A DNA stretch of 64,000 nt. Source: Paragordius varius (taxonomy: Eukaryota > Nematomorpha). Below the pieces are notes generated by a model. It was not told where the DNA came from. It made no database searches and was given only the letters and a program-made list of their open reading frames with translations. Every line of letters starts with the position of its first letter. Position 1 is the first letter of the stretch. This document shows, one piece after another, positions 22,646 through 34,900 of this stretch. The translations under genes and the position numbers were made by a program. Location of the stretch: contig OZ176055.1 of the NCBI GenBank assembly GCA_964247055.1, forward strand, positions 682,001-746,000. The letters run 5' to 3'.

Positions 22646-23933
22646 TCATTTCTTGACAAGAATTTTAGCATTTTTTCCATCCTTAGCATAATGATCAGCA
22701 ACCGTATAATTTTCCCATTTCTTGAGCGGATCGTAGGGTTCCCATCGCGACGCCGGGAAAATGTGTTTATTCTTTTCATACCAACTGCGTAGTACAACTT
22801 TTCCAGCATGCGTTTCATCTTTCCCCACGCTGGCGTCGGATCTTATTCTATTCACATTGAAATATTAAAAATTATACCATTTTTTTCGAGCAAACGCAAC
22901 ATTTTTTGAAGCAAAACGAAACTAAAAATGTAACTTTTGACTGAAAAATGTTGCTTTTGGGTGAAAAAAAATGTTGCATTTGCTTGAAATAAAGTTGCGT
23001 TTGGTTGAAAAATGTTGCGTTTGCTTGAAAAAAATGTTGCGTTTGCTTGAAAAAATGTTGCGTTCGCTTATAAAAAAAATGTTGTTTTGAAATTAAAAAT
23101 GTTGCATTTGGGTGAAAAATTTTGCGTTCGGTTGAAAAAATGTAACTTTTGACTGAGAAATGTTGCGTTTGGGTGAAAAAATATGTTGTTTTGAGATTAA
23201 AAATGTTGCGTTTGGGTGAAAAATATTTCGTTCGGTTGAAAAAAATGTTGCGTTCGCTTGAAAAAAAATGTTTCGTTTGAGTGAAAATGGTATATAAGAG
23301 TAAGCATGAAATTTCTACAGAGACAAAACTAAAAGACAAATAATTTTTTGTTAAGAATATAGCTATACTTTTTTAAACCTTAATTTTTGGCGTGCATAAA
23401 CTGCATAATTACAAATTTAAAATGTATATAATTAAGCCTGTAACCTACTTACATCTCTTATTTTGCAACGAAAAACGATGAGTTATATTGAGAAAGATCC
23501 ATAATTTAAAATATGTTCATTTATATTGTCTTCGAGAATGAATATATTATGTTAAAATTTTTTCGGGTTTTCTGTGAAATTAAAGTTTTTCAGTTATTAG
23601 ATTAGCATTTAACCATATTAAAGAATGGTATCTTACATATTTTATAATAAAAAAAGACAAATTTTTGTAAAAGGTAATCTATCAAACATAAAAAAGACAA
23701 ATTTTTGTTTAGTTGAAAAGTCAAAACAAAATATACCGTATATCATCATGAGCGTCAAATGAAAATAGGGGACCACTCTTGCCCCGTGCCTTAGTAAGAA
23801 TGAGATCGTAAAAGGTGTAATGATGTGGTATAATGATATCCTCCTTAACGTACATGAGGGAATCAATCGTGGCTGTTTTGAGTTCCGGAAAAGCGGTTAT
23901 ATCATCACGCTTTAATTGATTCAAACAGCTATT

Positions 23934-23994
<61 letters not shown>

Positions 23995-26791
23995 TATAAA
24001 GAGACATTCAAATAATATAAGTAGAGGGGTAGATTAAAAAAATGTCATTTCCGAAACGTTTAAATTCCTTTATTTCACCGTACAAATGTTGATAAGGTCA
24101 AATGTTAAAGACAAGGACGGTCTTTGAAATTATACAGAGAGAAAACGTGAAAATATATAAGAATATTTTTTCCAAAAGGGTGTTCTAAAATTAAAAAGAA
24201 AATCTTGATTTTTGAATTGATAACACAGTTAATAATATACATTATACAAAACTTAAATTAATTAATTAATTAATTTACATCGGTAAAAAAAATATAGTAA
24301 AAGTACAGTCTTTTGCAATAAAAATTATCTTAATATTTTTATGATTTGTCGATATAATTTTAATTTTAACTCTGTATATATTATATTTATAATTATGATT
24401 TAATCGTCTACAGTGCAGACCCCTAAAAATCGAGCATTTTTTAAATTTTCGGTTCATTGTGATAAATCAATTAAAAAAATTTCTATCGAGGTATAATATA
24501 ACGAATGAAATGTCATTATAAAGCATAATCCTTAATATAAACCAACCTAGTTTATAAGCACTAATATTAATAAGGCGGAATAAAAATTTTCCATCTTAAT
24601 GACTTTTTAAACTTTCACTTTTTCAAAAAAGGTTTAAATTGTACGGTCAAAACGTAAAAACAAAATTAAAAAGATACCCATACTTTTTTAAACTCTAGTT
24701 TTTGCAATATAAATTATGCAATTGCAATTATAAAATATCTATTTAATTGTGTTACCAAATTCAAACTTTGCAATTTTAACAAAGATTGATGCTATCAAAA
24801 AGAAAATCAAGATTTAAAAGTGTGTTTGTCTTTTGCAAAAAAAATTTTTTGTTCGTATAAAATTTCAAACTTTTACGGCATATATTAAAAAAAAGTAAAT
24901 GATTGAACTGATTGACTCACATAGCTAAAAACTGTTGTATTGTGCTTCCTTTAGTAATTTTTGTGGTCCGCCTATGTCCCGACCCGTCCCAATAACTGAA
25001 AACAATGTCAACCTCTTCGTTTTTAATGCGTTCTTGTCGTTCAACCCATTCTTGCCTTAACTGTTCTCTAATAATATTTAAGTTTGTGTAAAACAAACGC
25101 AATAATAATAATGATTAATATTTCACAATCTCAACTAAAAATTTTGGATATAGAGTTAATCTTATAAATTTTACGAGAACTTAAATTATTATTTTTAAAA
25201 CTAAAATATTCGTTCTCGTTGACAATATTGAAAGTTAGAGTTTATATGTTTTTTTCGTTGGAAAATGCAAGAGTGCTCATAAATTAATCAAATCATGCGC
25301 TGATATTATTATGCCCTTATTTATTCATTTTTAATTAAAACTCTAATAATTTTGTTTTAAATTTTAAGTTTGAAAACACAGTAGTTTCTGCCCAAAACTT
25401 ATTATGTTTCAGGCATAATCAGACTTTTTTAAAAAGTCAATAATATTAAATTTATTTTTATTAGCATCTTTGTAATATATCAGTAGAATATCAATAAACT
25501 AGACTATATAACAAAATATATGGAAAATTTACAATGATGTGTACCATCATAAATTACAACTCATATTATAAATAAAATCCATTTACAATTCAAATTAACC
25601 CTCAAACAATTTTAATTCAGCCTTGAACAATTCAAATTTACCCTAAAAAAAATTGGTATTTTCGAACTGATATAACTCATTATTAATAAAAAATTTATCT
25701 TTATGGCATAGTTTATTATTTTGTCAGTTTTATTTTAACATAAAACAAAATTTTATTTTTAAAAATATATAGACGATTTTTAATATAAAAAAACATATAA
25801 TTAATTTAAGGGTGAATTTAATTGTTCGAGGATGAATTTAAAAATGATAAAAAAAATTATACGAAAAAAAGGTGTAAAAAAATTTAAGAATGGAAGAAAC
25901 GCAAAGATTGCTGAGAAAACATATTTTTTCATTTTTTTTAGTTTTTGAACATAAAATTAATCATTATAATAAACAATGTAAAAAATTAAGTTATTCGAAC
26001 AGTAAGTACATAACAATACGAACCTCGTTTAAAATGTTACATAACTAAAAGCTTGCAAGATGCGCATAATACAATTTAAAAACACATTAAAGCACAAAAA
26101 TTAAAATAAAAATAAGTTAACTTGATTCCATATAGAAAGATTATGAAATATTTAGAATATATAATATCAAATACCTAAGTCTTTTTTCTTCCTCTTCGCG
26201 TTCTTTATCAGGTAAAAAGCTGGTGTTTATGGTGGGATCCTTTCCAAACTTTCGTTTGGCAGTGGTTGTCATATTATTTTCCGATTTTAAATTATTTGGT
26301 TCCAGCATATTGTCAGTTTTCTCAATATTTTCATCGATTTGGTCATCTGATTTTTCCTCATCATCATCTTGAAATGCAAATGAAAGAGAAGATTTTTGCT
26401 AAATAAATCATGTAACATACTTTGTTAAGACGTTCGGCTTTTTTTCGTTCCTTTTCACGAATCTTATTCTCCTCTTCTAACTGAGCTTGAGCCAATAGTT
26501 TTTCACGCTCTTTGAGAATACTTTCTTGCGTACTTTTCATTTGGTCTAACGTAACTAATCCAATGGTACTCGACTAAAGAATAATTTTTATAATAATTTT
26601 ATAATTCATACCCGTAACTCCTGTTCAATGGCATCATAGTGTGAAGCAAATTTTTTGTCAATTCGCCCTATTTGTAATTCTTTTTCAATTTTTGTTTTTC
26701 TAATTTCCAACTCTTCAGCCATTTTCAGACGTTTCTTAGCCAATTGCAAGGCTCTGGTAGCCTCAAATACAGGTCCTTTAAATTCAGTCAT
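22646..26791 (-). CDS. FAM50A: FAM50A / XAP5 family nuclear protein, six exons
   Basis: FAM50 proteins are conserved nuclear proteins linked to the spliceosome. Exons in transcript order: 26791-26612, 26573-26421, 26398-26175, 25067-24921, 23928-23737, 22847-22646; 1098 nt, about 365 aa (human 339), all phases consistent. The N-terminus reads [20 protein letters not shown], with [17 protein letters not shown], then SSLSFAF and an acidic stretch. The XAP5 domain carries [47 protein letters not shown] and [19 protein letters not shown]. The ATG at 26791 gives the conserved family start. Introns 1 and 2 are 38 and 22 nt; intron 5 holds a minisatellite and intron 3 is over 1.1 kb with a decayed MITE. 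Close similarity leaves no doubt about identity. Confidence 0.97.
22880..23285. repeat. minisatellite of about 27-35-bp units in FAM50A intron 5
   Basis: About 14 imperfect units of the type GAAAAATGTTGCGTTTGCTT run up to about 30 bp before the last FAM50A exon. On the - strand the array yields a long open frame rich in Phe, Asn and Gln, an artefact of the repeat. Confidence 0.85.
23937..23996. repeat. (TA)n microsatellite
   Basis: Two long AT runs separated by TATAAATA, starting within 10 bp of the acceptor of FAM50A exon 5, so they form its polypyrimidine-poor 3' splice region. Confidence 0.85.
24120..24375. mobile_element. MITE family B, copy 6, diverged
   Basis: AAATTATACAGAGAGAAAAC on the left and ATTTTTATGATTTGTCGAT, TTAACTCTGTA on the right are degenerate B arms in FAM50A intron 4. 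Confidence 0.55.
24631..24880. mobile_element. MITE family B, copy 7, diverged
   Basis: TAAATTGTACGGTCAAAACG left and GTTCGTATAAAATTTCAAAC right, in FAM50A intron 4 about 40 bp from exon 4. Confidence 0.65.
25579..25845. mobile_element. MITE family A, copy 6, diverged
   Basis: CCATTTACAATTCAAATT left; GGGTGAATTTAATTGTTCG right with the tip lost. Family core present. Lies in FAM50A intron 3. Confidence 0.7.
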
Positions 26792-27096
26792 ATCGACTAA
26801 TAAAATGAATGAATTACTAACATACGTATATAAATAAGTCTCAAACCGTTAATATATTATTACCACCTATATACTTTTCTACAATGAAGACAATGTTAAC
26901 GCTTTATAAACTTTTTTATGATATATATTAAGGATTTGCTTAATTTAAATTTTATTATGTTTGAAAAATTCGCTTAATAATAATCTAAATTTTAAGCATC
27001 AAAAAAATTATTTTAAATTTAGATGGATTTTTATTGCTGCTATTGGCAGGTAACAATTAAAAACAAGAGACAATATTTTCTTTAATTTAAGTATTA

Positions 27097-27605
27097 TATC
27101 TATATTTGGTTACCCAAATACCCTAGACTATATTAAGTTGACATTTTAAAAATAACTAAAAGAAACGGATTTAATTTATATTTATGCTTCTTTTCTCATA
27201 ACAACCTTATAAATATGCTAAAAATCTAAATAAAATTTGTTGTAAAAAAGTTCGATATCTCCTTCGATCATTTTTATTCTCCAATATTTTTGCAAAATAT
27301 CGTGTTTACAGATAAAAAAGTTAATTGTTTATTACATTAAAAGAAACACAAGAAATTGTTTATTTTGTATTATAATTTAGCTAATGCACATATATTCCCA
27401 AATTACCTTTGGCTTTTACAAAATAAGTAATATCAAATTTATGAATCATTTTTTATATTTCGGTTCATCAATGTTATATAAGTGCGAACTTTTGCCATGA
27501 TTTCGATTCCTTCCATTTTTTTCAAGCATTTAATTTACAACAGGCCTGGGATATTTAACGACCCTTATCAAAGGACTAAAAGAATGTATTATATCCAAGT
27601 TTTAA
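27097..27605. mobile_element. piggyBac-like MITE family C, copy 3, diverged
   Basis: TACCCAAATACCCTAGACTA left and GGGATATTTAACGACCC, AAAGGACTAAAAGAATG right follow copy 1. The terminal TTAA is no longer clear. Confidence 0.65.
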
Positions 27606-28466
27606 GTTCGAATGACCCAATGCTTGTTAAAAACTGAATATTTAAAATATTGTAGGTATTCGAACCATTTGAAAAGATTCGACTTATAATATTGATAAAT
27701 ATAAAAAAAATTCATCCACACAGTATGCTAATCAGTGGTATAAAGATACATCCTAAAAAATTTATCAATTTTATCTAAAGAAAGTATGGATCATCATGGT
27801 GGTTATAGTTTTGTTCTTACGATGGTTTATGCCCGTTCTTTGTTGTTTGATGATGACTGCTAGCTGTCGAAAATCGCAAATTAGTACACATTACATAGTG
27901 GACACAAAAATTGACGAAATGTGTATTTTCCAATAGATGCCTAGCCTTCTCATGGTGCGGGTTTTGAGGCCAGTTAGTAATGGATTAATTATTGGGTATC
28001 GTTAAATAGCAAAATTTGCGCATATCTGCCAAAATTTGGGGGTAAAACTGCTGAAATATATATTCTGATAAAAACTTCATCAGTATTATTAAAGTGCTTT
28101 TGTTTTGGCTCCTACGAAGGCAAAAATGATATTTACAATTTTGTCATTGTCCCATATCAGATAATGGTAAACGCACATTTTTGATTAAATTTTGATGGCG
28201 AAATGCTTCACTCCAAAAAATATCACTATACATACAAAAGCAAAACATATTTTATATAAAATATTTTGGAAATGTAGGCCTTGAAAGTGTCAAATTTTAA
28301 AACCCACTATTACTAAATAAACTATCCCATCAATAATATCAATGATAATTTTTAGAATAAAGCATTTAACCTGCATCAAACGAATTATATTTGCACAAAT
28401 GTGCGCATATCTGATATAAAATTATCACAAAAATAATAGAATATTCCATTTATTTGTAAAGATATA

Positions 28467-28657
28467 TACAGTAGCGTATGGCATAAAACAATATTAGTCC
28501 ATAAAAGAATAAAAAAATTCTTAAAAAACAAGGGGATAATATAAATATGTGTTTTTACAACTAGGCTTGTTTATAAAAAAACATTATTCATTCTTTTATA
28601 GACTAATACCAAATGTTATTAACATATTTTTATCATTTTATGCCATACGCTACCGTA
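28467..28657. mobile_element. hairpin MITE family E, copy 2
   Basis: TACAGTAGCGTATGGCATAA left and TTATGCCATACGCTACCGTA right are near-perfect complements; AACAAGGGGATAATATAAAT is shared with copy 1. TA target. Confidence 0.85.
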
Positions 28658-28824
28658 TATTTGATAAGGATTTTGTGCAGTGTAAAAACTATTCCTGGAT
28701 CTATTGCGCATAAATTTTAACATATAGGGTAGCTTTTATTCAATCTATGTATTATTAAATTAAAATTATTGAGATGATTCATACAAATTCGTAAGGACAC
28801 AAATTAAAAGCTTAAAAAACTAGA

Positions 28825-28862
<38 letters not shown>

Positions 28863-28907
28863 GCTAAATAATAAATTTTAATGCATAAATAGATGGTAAC
28901 GTTTTCC

Positions 28908-31900
28908 TCAGGATGACTTGCCAATATGATTTTCGATATTACCGATTAGCGAAACGAGTAACTAAAATATTAATAAAAAAATATCTTTAAATTTAAAAAA
29001 GAATATCAAATCGTAAATTTATATAATAATAACGTATGTATAAAATAAAACCTGTCTTATTTTAGGGTGGCGAACTATATTGGTAATACGAGTATTTTGT
29101 TGCAAAAACTGTTGGAAATACTGTAAGTGTTGTTGAGGCACATCAAACTATATAAATTATTTAATTAATTTAAATTAATATTTTATTGGAATCGCAAGAT
29201 AAAATATAAAGAGTAAACCATTTTAGATATATACAATAATAATTATCTAAATCATACCAATGATATATCATAATTTTAGTGTAAATTTTATAAAAATTTC
29301 AAAATCGGTTATTTTCACTCTTTATCAGTATATTACCTATTGACATATTTTTAGGTATTTTTTAATCCCCAGGTATAAGCTTTTTTTAGAATATAATATT
29401 ATAAGTAATTTTTGCTATTAAAATTTTTAAAACAAACATATCATTTCGCTATTGTTCAAACCACAATGCGGTAACTTGTCTGATATAATATATTAATAAG
29501 AAGAATTTAAAAATTAATTGCTCCCATATTATAAAATGTATTTCAAAGTAATTAAATTATACCATTTACAATTGAAATTACCATTGAACAATTCAAATTC
29601 ACCCAAAAATAAATTGTGTTTTCGGCCTAATATAATTCATTATTAATAATATATTTTGACACACATAGTTTATTATTATTTAGCCTTATATTAATTTTAT
29701 ACATAATTTTCTATTTTAAAAATATATAAAATAAAGGTAATTTTTAATTTTAAAAAAAACACATAATTTATTTTAGGGTAAATTTGAACTAAATGGTATA
29801 TTATTATATTATTATATAGAAAGATTGATATGTGAGTAGTTAATAAAACAAGTTACAGGTTGAAAGTTTTAGAGGAAAATCTTTTATAAATATTTTTTTG
29901 GAAAAACAATGCGCCTAAAAACCATAGAATGCGTATTTTTTAAAATTTTGTTCAATAACATCGGTATAATAATAAGAAAATCAAAATTATATATTATTAA
30001 CAGAAAAGATAATAATTAAAATATTAAAAACTACAGTAAAAATTGATTACATTTATTCAGAAGACAAAACGTAAAAATATAAAGATTAATATATTTTTAC
30101 TAAAAGACAACCAACCATACTTTTTACATCGTAATTTTTCATATATAAAATTTTTAATTACCATTGCACTGTAAAATATATGATTGATTGTGTTACCAAA
30201 ATACATTTCCATTTAATAAGCGCAAATTTAAACAATCCTTTTGAATTTAATAAATCAACATTAATAGAAAGTGAAGTTTTCTTTTAAATATATTATTACG
30301 TTTTGTCCCCGTATCAATTTTTACTGTAATGAATTATAAAAATAGCTTACCGATATACATATATGGGTAAGATATGTGAGATATAAGCCATAAACTGTGC
30401 TAAACATTGGTTCATCCGCATATTCCTGTAAACGGAATCGACTACTATTAATAAAAAGAATAAAAAAATTATTAAAATAAAAATTAAAATGCGATTTTAT
30501 CCAATCATTTTTTTGCAAATTAATATCAAAACTACTGTAAATTAACAAATAAATATTAGACAATATATTTTTATTAATAGCAAAAGTATTAAATTACAAA
30601 TAAAATAAATAAAAAAAATAAAGTTAATATTAAAATAACATTCAAAATTCGAATTTTTTCCACTATTTTTCTCTAACTAACCAATAGTAAAAAAACCGTA
30701 GTGAATTTTATATTAATTAATTGAAATCAAGTTAAAATTAATATAATCCGTAAAAAATACATTTTTTTTACATAAAAACTAAATCTCTACTGTAATTATT
30801 AATACAGTTAAAGTTGAAATTATACGGACCAATCGTAAAAATATAAAGACAAATATTTTTTTAAAAGATAACCATACTTTTTTAAACCTTAATTTTTCTC
30901 ATATAAATGATATAACTACATTTTTAAAATATACAAATGATTGATTTACTGATCTACATATCGTTTTTATACTTTGCAATTTATAACCATTAGTTATATT
31001 TAAAAAAATCAGGGTTAAATATGATTGTCTTTTAGAAAAAAATATTTGTCTTTATATTTTTAAGTTTTGTCCTTTTAATTTCAGTTTTTATTGCATGTCA
31101 CTAAAAATTTACCACAATTATCCGTAAAAAATTCATTTTTTTATATTCAAAACCCAAAAACTCTACTGTAATTTTTGTAAAATCTCATTTTTAGAAATAA
31201 AAATTTATACATATGTGGTTGTTGAGCCAATAAAATATGGTCATGATATGTATAGAGCAAAGGTTTTAACAATTGTTCAAGCGCTCTGGCCTTTATAAAA
31301 CCACAGACTTCAGCGTCAATGATTGATGTATTATACATGAGTTTCAGCATTCTCCCATAGAATATAAGATGGGTGAATGTAAATTGCGTTATCAAATCTG
31401 AATGCCACCCTTTTGATATTTTGGCAATTTTCATGGGGGTTGATTTTATAGTATTATTCTTATTATGGTTTTCATTATCAGGATTTGAAATAATTATGTG
31501 ATTATCTAAATTTTTTAAATTGCTTTCTGTGCATGATGTGCCAACAAGAGTTGAAGGAAAAGATTGAAGCCTAAAATTGGTGGTTAAAGGATCCCAAACA
31601 GCATACCAAGTAGGGAGACAAGTACCTAAAAAATTACAGTAAAATATAAATACAGAAAAAACTTCGATATTAAAAAATGTAAAATCTAAAAGGCAGGTAT
31701 TATTTTAGATTAAAAGATAACTATACTTTTTGTAGGCCTTGATTTATCCATCATATACACTATTAAATTACAATCTTAATTTATATAATTGAGTGTTATT
31801 TATAATAATTTACAGCTTTATTCCTTATGCTGCACCGCAAAACAAGGAATTATAAAATCAAATACATTTTTCAAATTCAATATTCAGTATAATCTTTTTA

Positions 31901-34900
31901 AAGATCTCTTATGTTTAAAATATTCTATTTTTCATGAATATTTTAATATAACCAAAATGAATGGGCTACTAAACAACTCTATTCATTACAAGTTTACATA
32001 AATATAAAATAAAGGAAAAAAATTAGGATTCAAATTAAAAAGATTAGTATTTTTTGCTTTTATAATTATATAACCTTTACCATATTGTGAGGGTGAAAAA
32101 CTGTATAAAATAAAAATAACTTGTATAGGGCATTAAAGCTGTCAAACCATCCTCAATACAATCCAGAATTATGCCTTTAACGCATAACGATTCGTAATAC
32201 AAGAATGGTGCCAAAATTTGTAATATCTAATCGAAATGATAGATCAATTAAATTAAAATAATTGAAAACTAATGGATTAATTTAAAAATAATAATAGAAG
32301 CTAATTTTACCAAAATTATATATTTTTAACATGTAAATAAGATTTAACAAATTTTTATTAACTATATGATAAAATCAATTAAATTCAAATTTTTAATACA
32401 GATGGATGAAATTGAGTGAAGTTAACTCTTAGCGTTTTAAAACTTAATTTTTTAGAAAAAACGTAACTAAGCTGGATTTAAAATCAATTTCTGTTATTAA
32501 TCATCTATATACAGATAATATATTATAGCTAATTTAATCTTAAAAATATGATAAAAATCAAATACAACATTTTTTTAGTAACGGTCAAAAAAAACGTAAA
32601 ATAAATTTTTTAGCGTTTAAAACTTCAATTTTATAACCGTGTCGATCGTAAAAAATTCTTATTCCAAAAAAAATGTTTTTAAGCGAAAAAAAATTTATAA
32701 ATTAAACAATGTTTTCTTTTTAACATTTAGACTTACTTTTCGTGTTACTGATACGTAGAGAGGCATATCTTTTTCCTGTTTAATATTAGATGCGTCTTTA
32801 TAAGCATTACAAGTAGTTTTTTCCGTTGTTAAAATTTTTTGGATTGCTGCTTGAGTAGTCTAAAAGTAAATTATTTAATACCATTTACTATTCAAATTTT
32901 ACCCTAAAAATAAATTATGTGTTTTGGGATAATATAACTCATCATCATTCTTATGAAATATATTTTGCGACATAGTTTATTATTTTTTTTCAGCATTTTA
33001 ATATTTTAAACAAAATTTTATATTTAAAAATATAAAAAAATAAAAGTAATTTTTAATGTGGAATAACACAAAATTTAAGGTGAATTATAATTTTTCGTTG
33101 AGGGTGAATATTAATTGATTAAGGGTGAATATACTGTAAATGTTATATATAAAAATGAAATTAAGAGAATAAAATACTAACATATCATTTTATGAAGAAA
33201 ACATTATTTCTTGATCATAAATTTTTATATATATATATAATTAGGTGTGTTATTAATTTACATGTCATCATATTTCACAACTCAAATAAGTTACATACTA
33301 AAAAAAATTTGTCTTTACAAAAAAATTAAAATAAGCTTTAATATTAATATTCTTTTGCTATATACCATTTACTATTCATTACACTTGAACAATTCACCCT
33401 CGAATTATTCGAATTTAACCCAAAAATAAATTGTGTTATCGGGCACTCATTAACATGGAAGTAAAACTATATGACATACCTTACTATTTTTCAATATTAT
33501 TTTAATTTTAGACAACATTTCATTTTATAAATAAATTTTAATCTTAAAAAACATAATATAATTTATGAATTTGAATTGTTCAACGGTGAATTTTAGATGT
33601 AAATGATATATTATCAAACTTTGCTTTAATTAAAGTATATACTTCATTTTTAGATGATCCATTTAAGTTTTGGCTATGATTAACATCAATCGTATTGGTA
33701 AACTGCATCGCACTTTCTAGCAAACTCTTAAATTTCTCATAAATTCCAGGAAACTGATGAAAAGTGTAAAGTTTAACGTATGCCATGTAAGCCCGATAAA
33801 TGTGTAAAATTCCTATGAGATTTTGAAGATTTGATTCTTTCAGGGTATTGTAAGACCATTTTTTAAGGGCAGACTCTAACGTTACTAGTAAAAGTGGACG
33901 AATAGATATAGTTAAGGCATCATTCATATTGATATTTTGTGAACAATATCGTATAAAACTAATCAATGTCATTTGAGCTGAGACAAATCTTTCAGGTAAA
34001 AGTTTAGATTGTTCCTCCTTGATCCAATTGGTAGTAGCATTTTTTTCATCATTGCAATAATAATTCGTTTGATAATGAGCTTGGGTGGTTTGGTTTTGTG
34101 ATAAAAAAGGTGAGCGTGAAACGCCGGCTTTTAACGTTGAAGGAAAAAATAGCAAAATGTTGGAATTTAACCAATCAGTTTCAATCCAATATTCAATATC
34201 AGCACTAATATCTTGTATAAAACTTTCCATATTCTGCGTGACAAGTTGACCAAGTGTTCTGTCCGTATTTTATATATCATAAAATGGCATTATTTTAAAT
34301 AAAACAAAAAAAAATTGATAGAATATAGTCAAACTTACCTCCTTAAGAAAAACAAGACATCGTAAAAAAATTGAAATATACATACCTTTGATTAAAAAAA
34401 GATTTTGTTAATTATAACTATTTTGGTGGGCACAAAGTGAATGAAAAAAAACATTTTTTTAAGAAAGAAACGGCTATTTTTATGCCAAAATACATCGTAT
34501 ACGTTTAAATTTTTAGATATTTTTGATATTGATAAACTTAAAATTTATTTTAAAAAATTAAAAATATAATTTTTTCATATGTTGATTTATAAAAAATACT
34601 TTGAGACATATTTACCCATAGTTTAGGTAAATATTAAATATCAGTTTTATTCTCGTGTATAGTTATAAATTTTAATCAATACACCAAAATTTAAACTAAA
34701 AGTATAGATTTAATTTTAAATTATAAAAAGAGTATTTTAAATGTTAATAGTTTACTTGATGGAAATGTTAAAAAAATTTTCATATTATAACTGATTTCAC
34801 CAAAATCACAAAAACCAAAAATAAAATAAAAAAGTACAAAAAAAAGGTTAGAAATTAAAATTTAAAAAAATCCAACTTACATTTTATTATCCCGATCGGT

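Larger units (their letters stand above)
26792..28907. other. intergenic between FAM50A and the next - strand gene
   Basis: Holds family C copy 3 and family E copy 2 and fragments of an old dispersed repeat (ACTCCAAAAAATATCAC near 28211). No gene is seen. A (TA)n run lies at 28824-28856. Confidence 0.45.

Noticed and set aside
22872-23339. 155-codon open frame on the - strand rich in Phe, Gln and Asn
   Set aside because: It coincides with the FAM50A intron minisatellite; the unit lacks stops by chance and no gene signals flank it.
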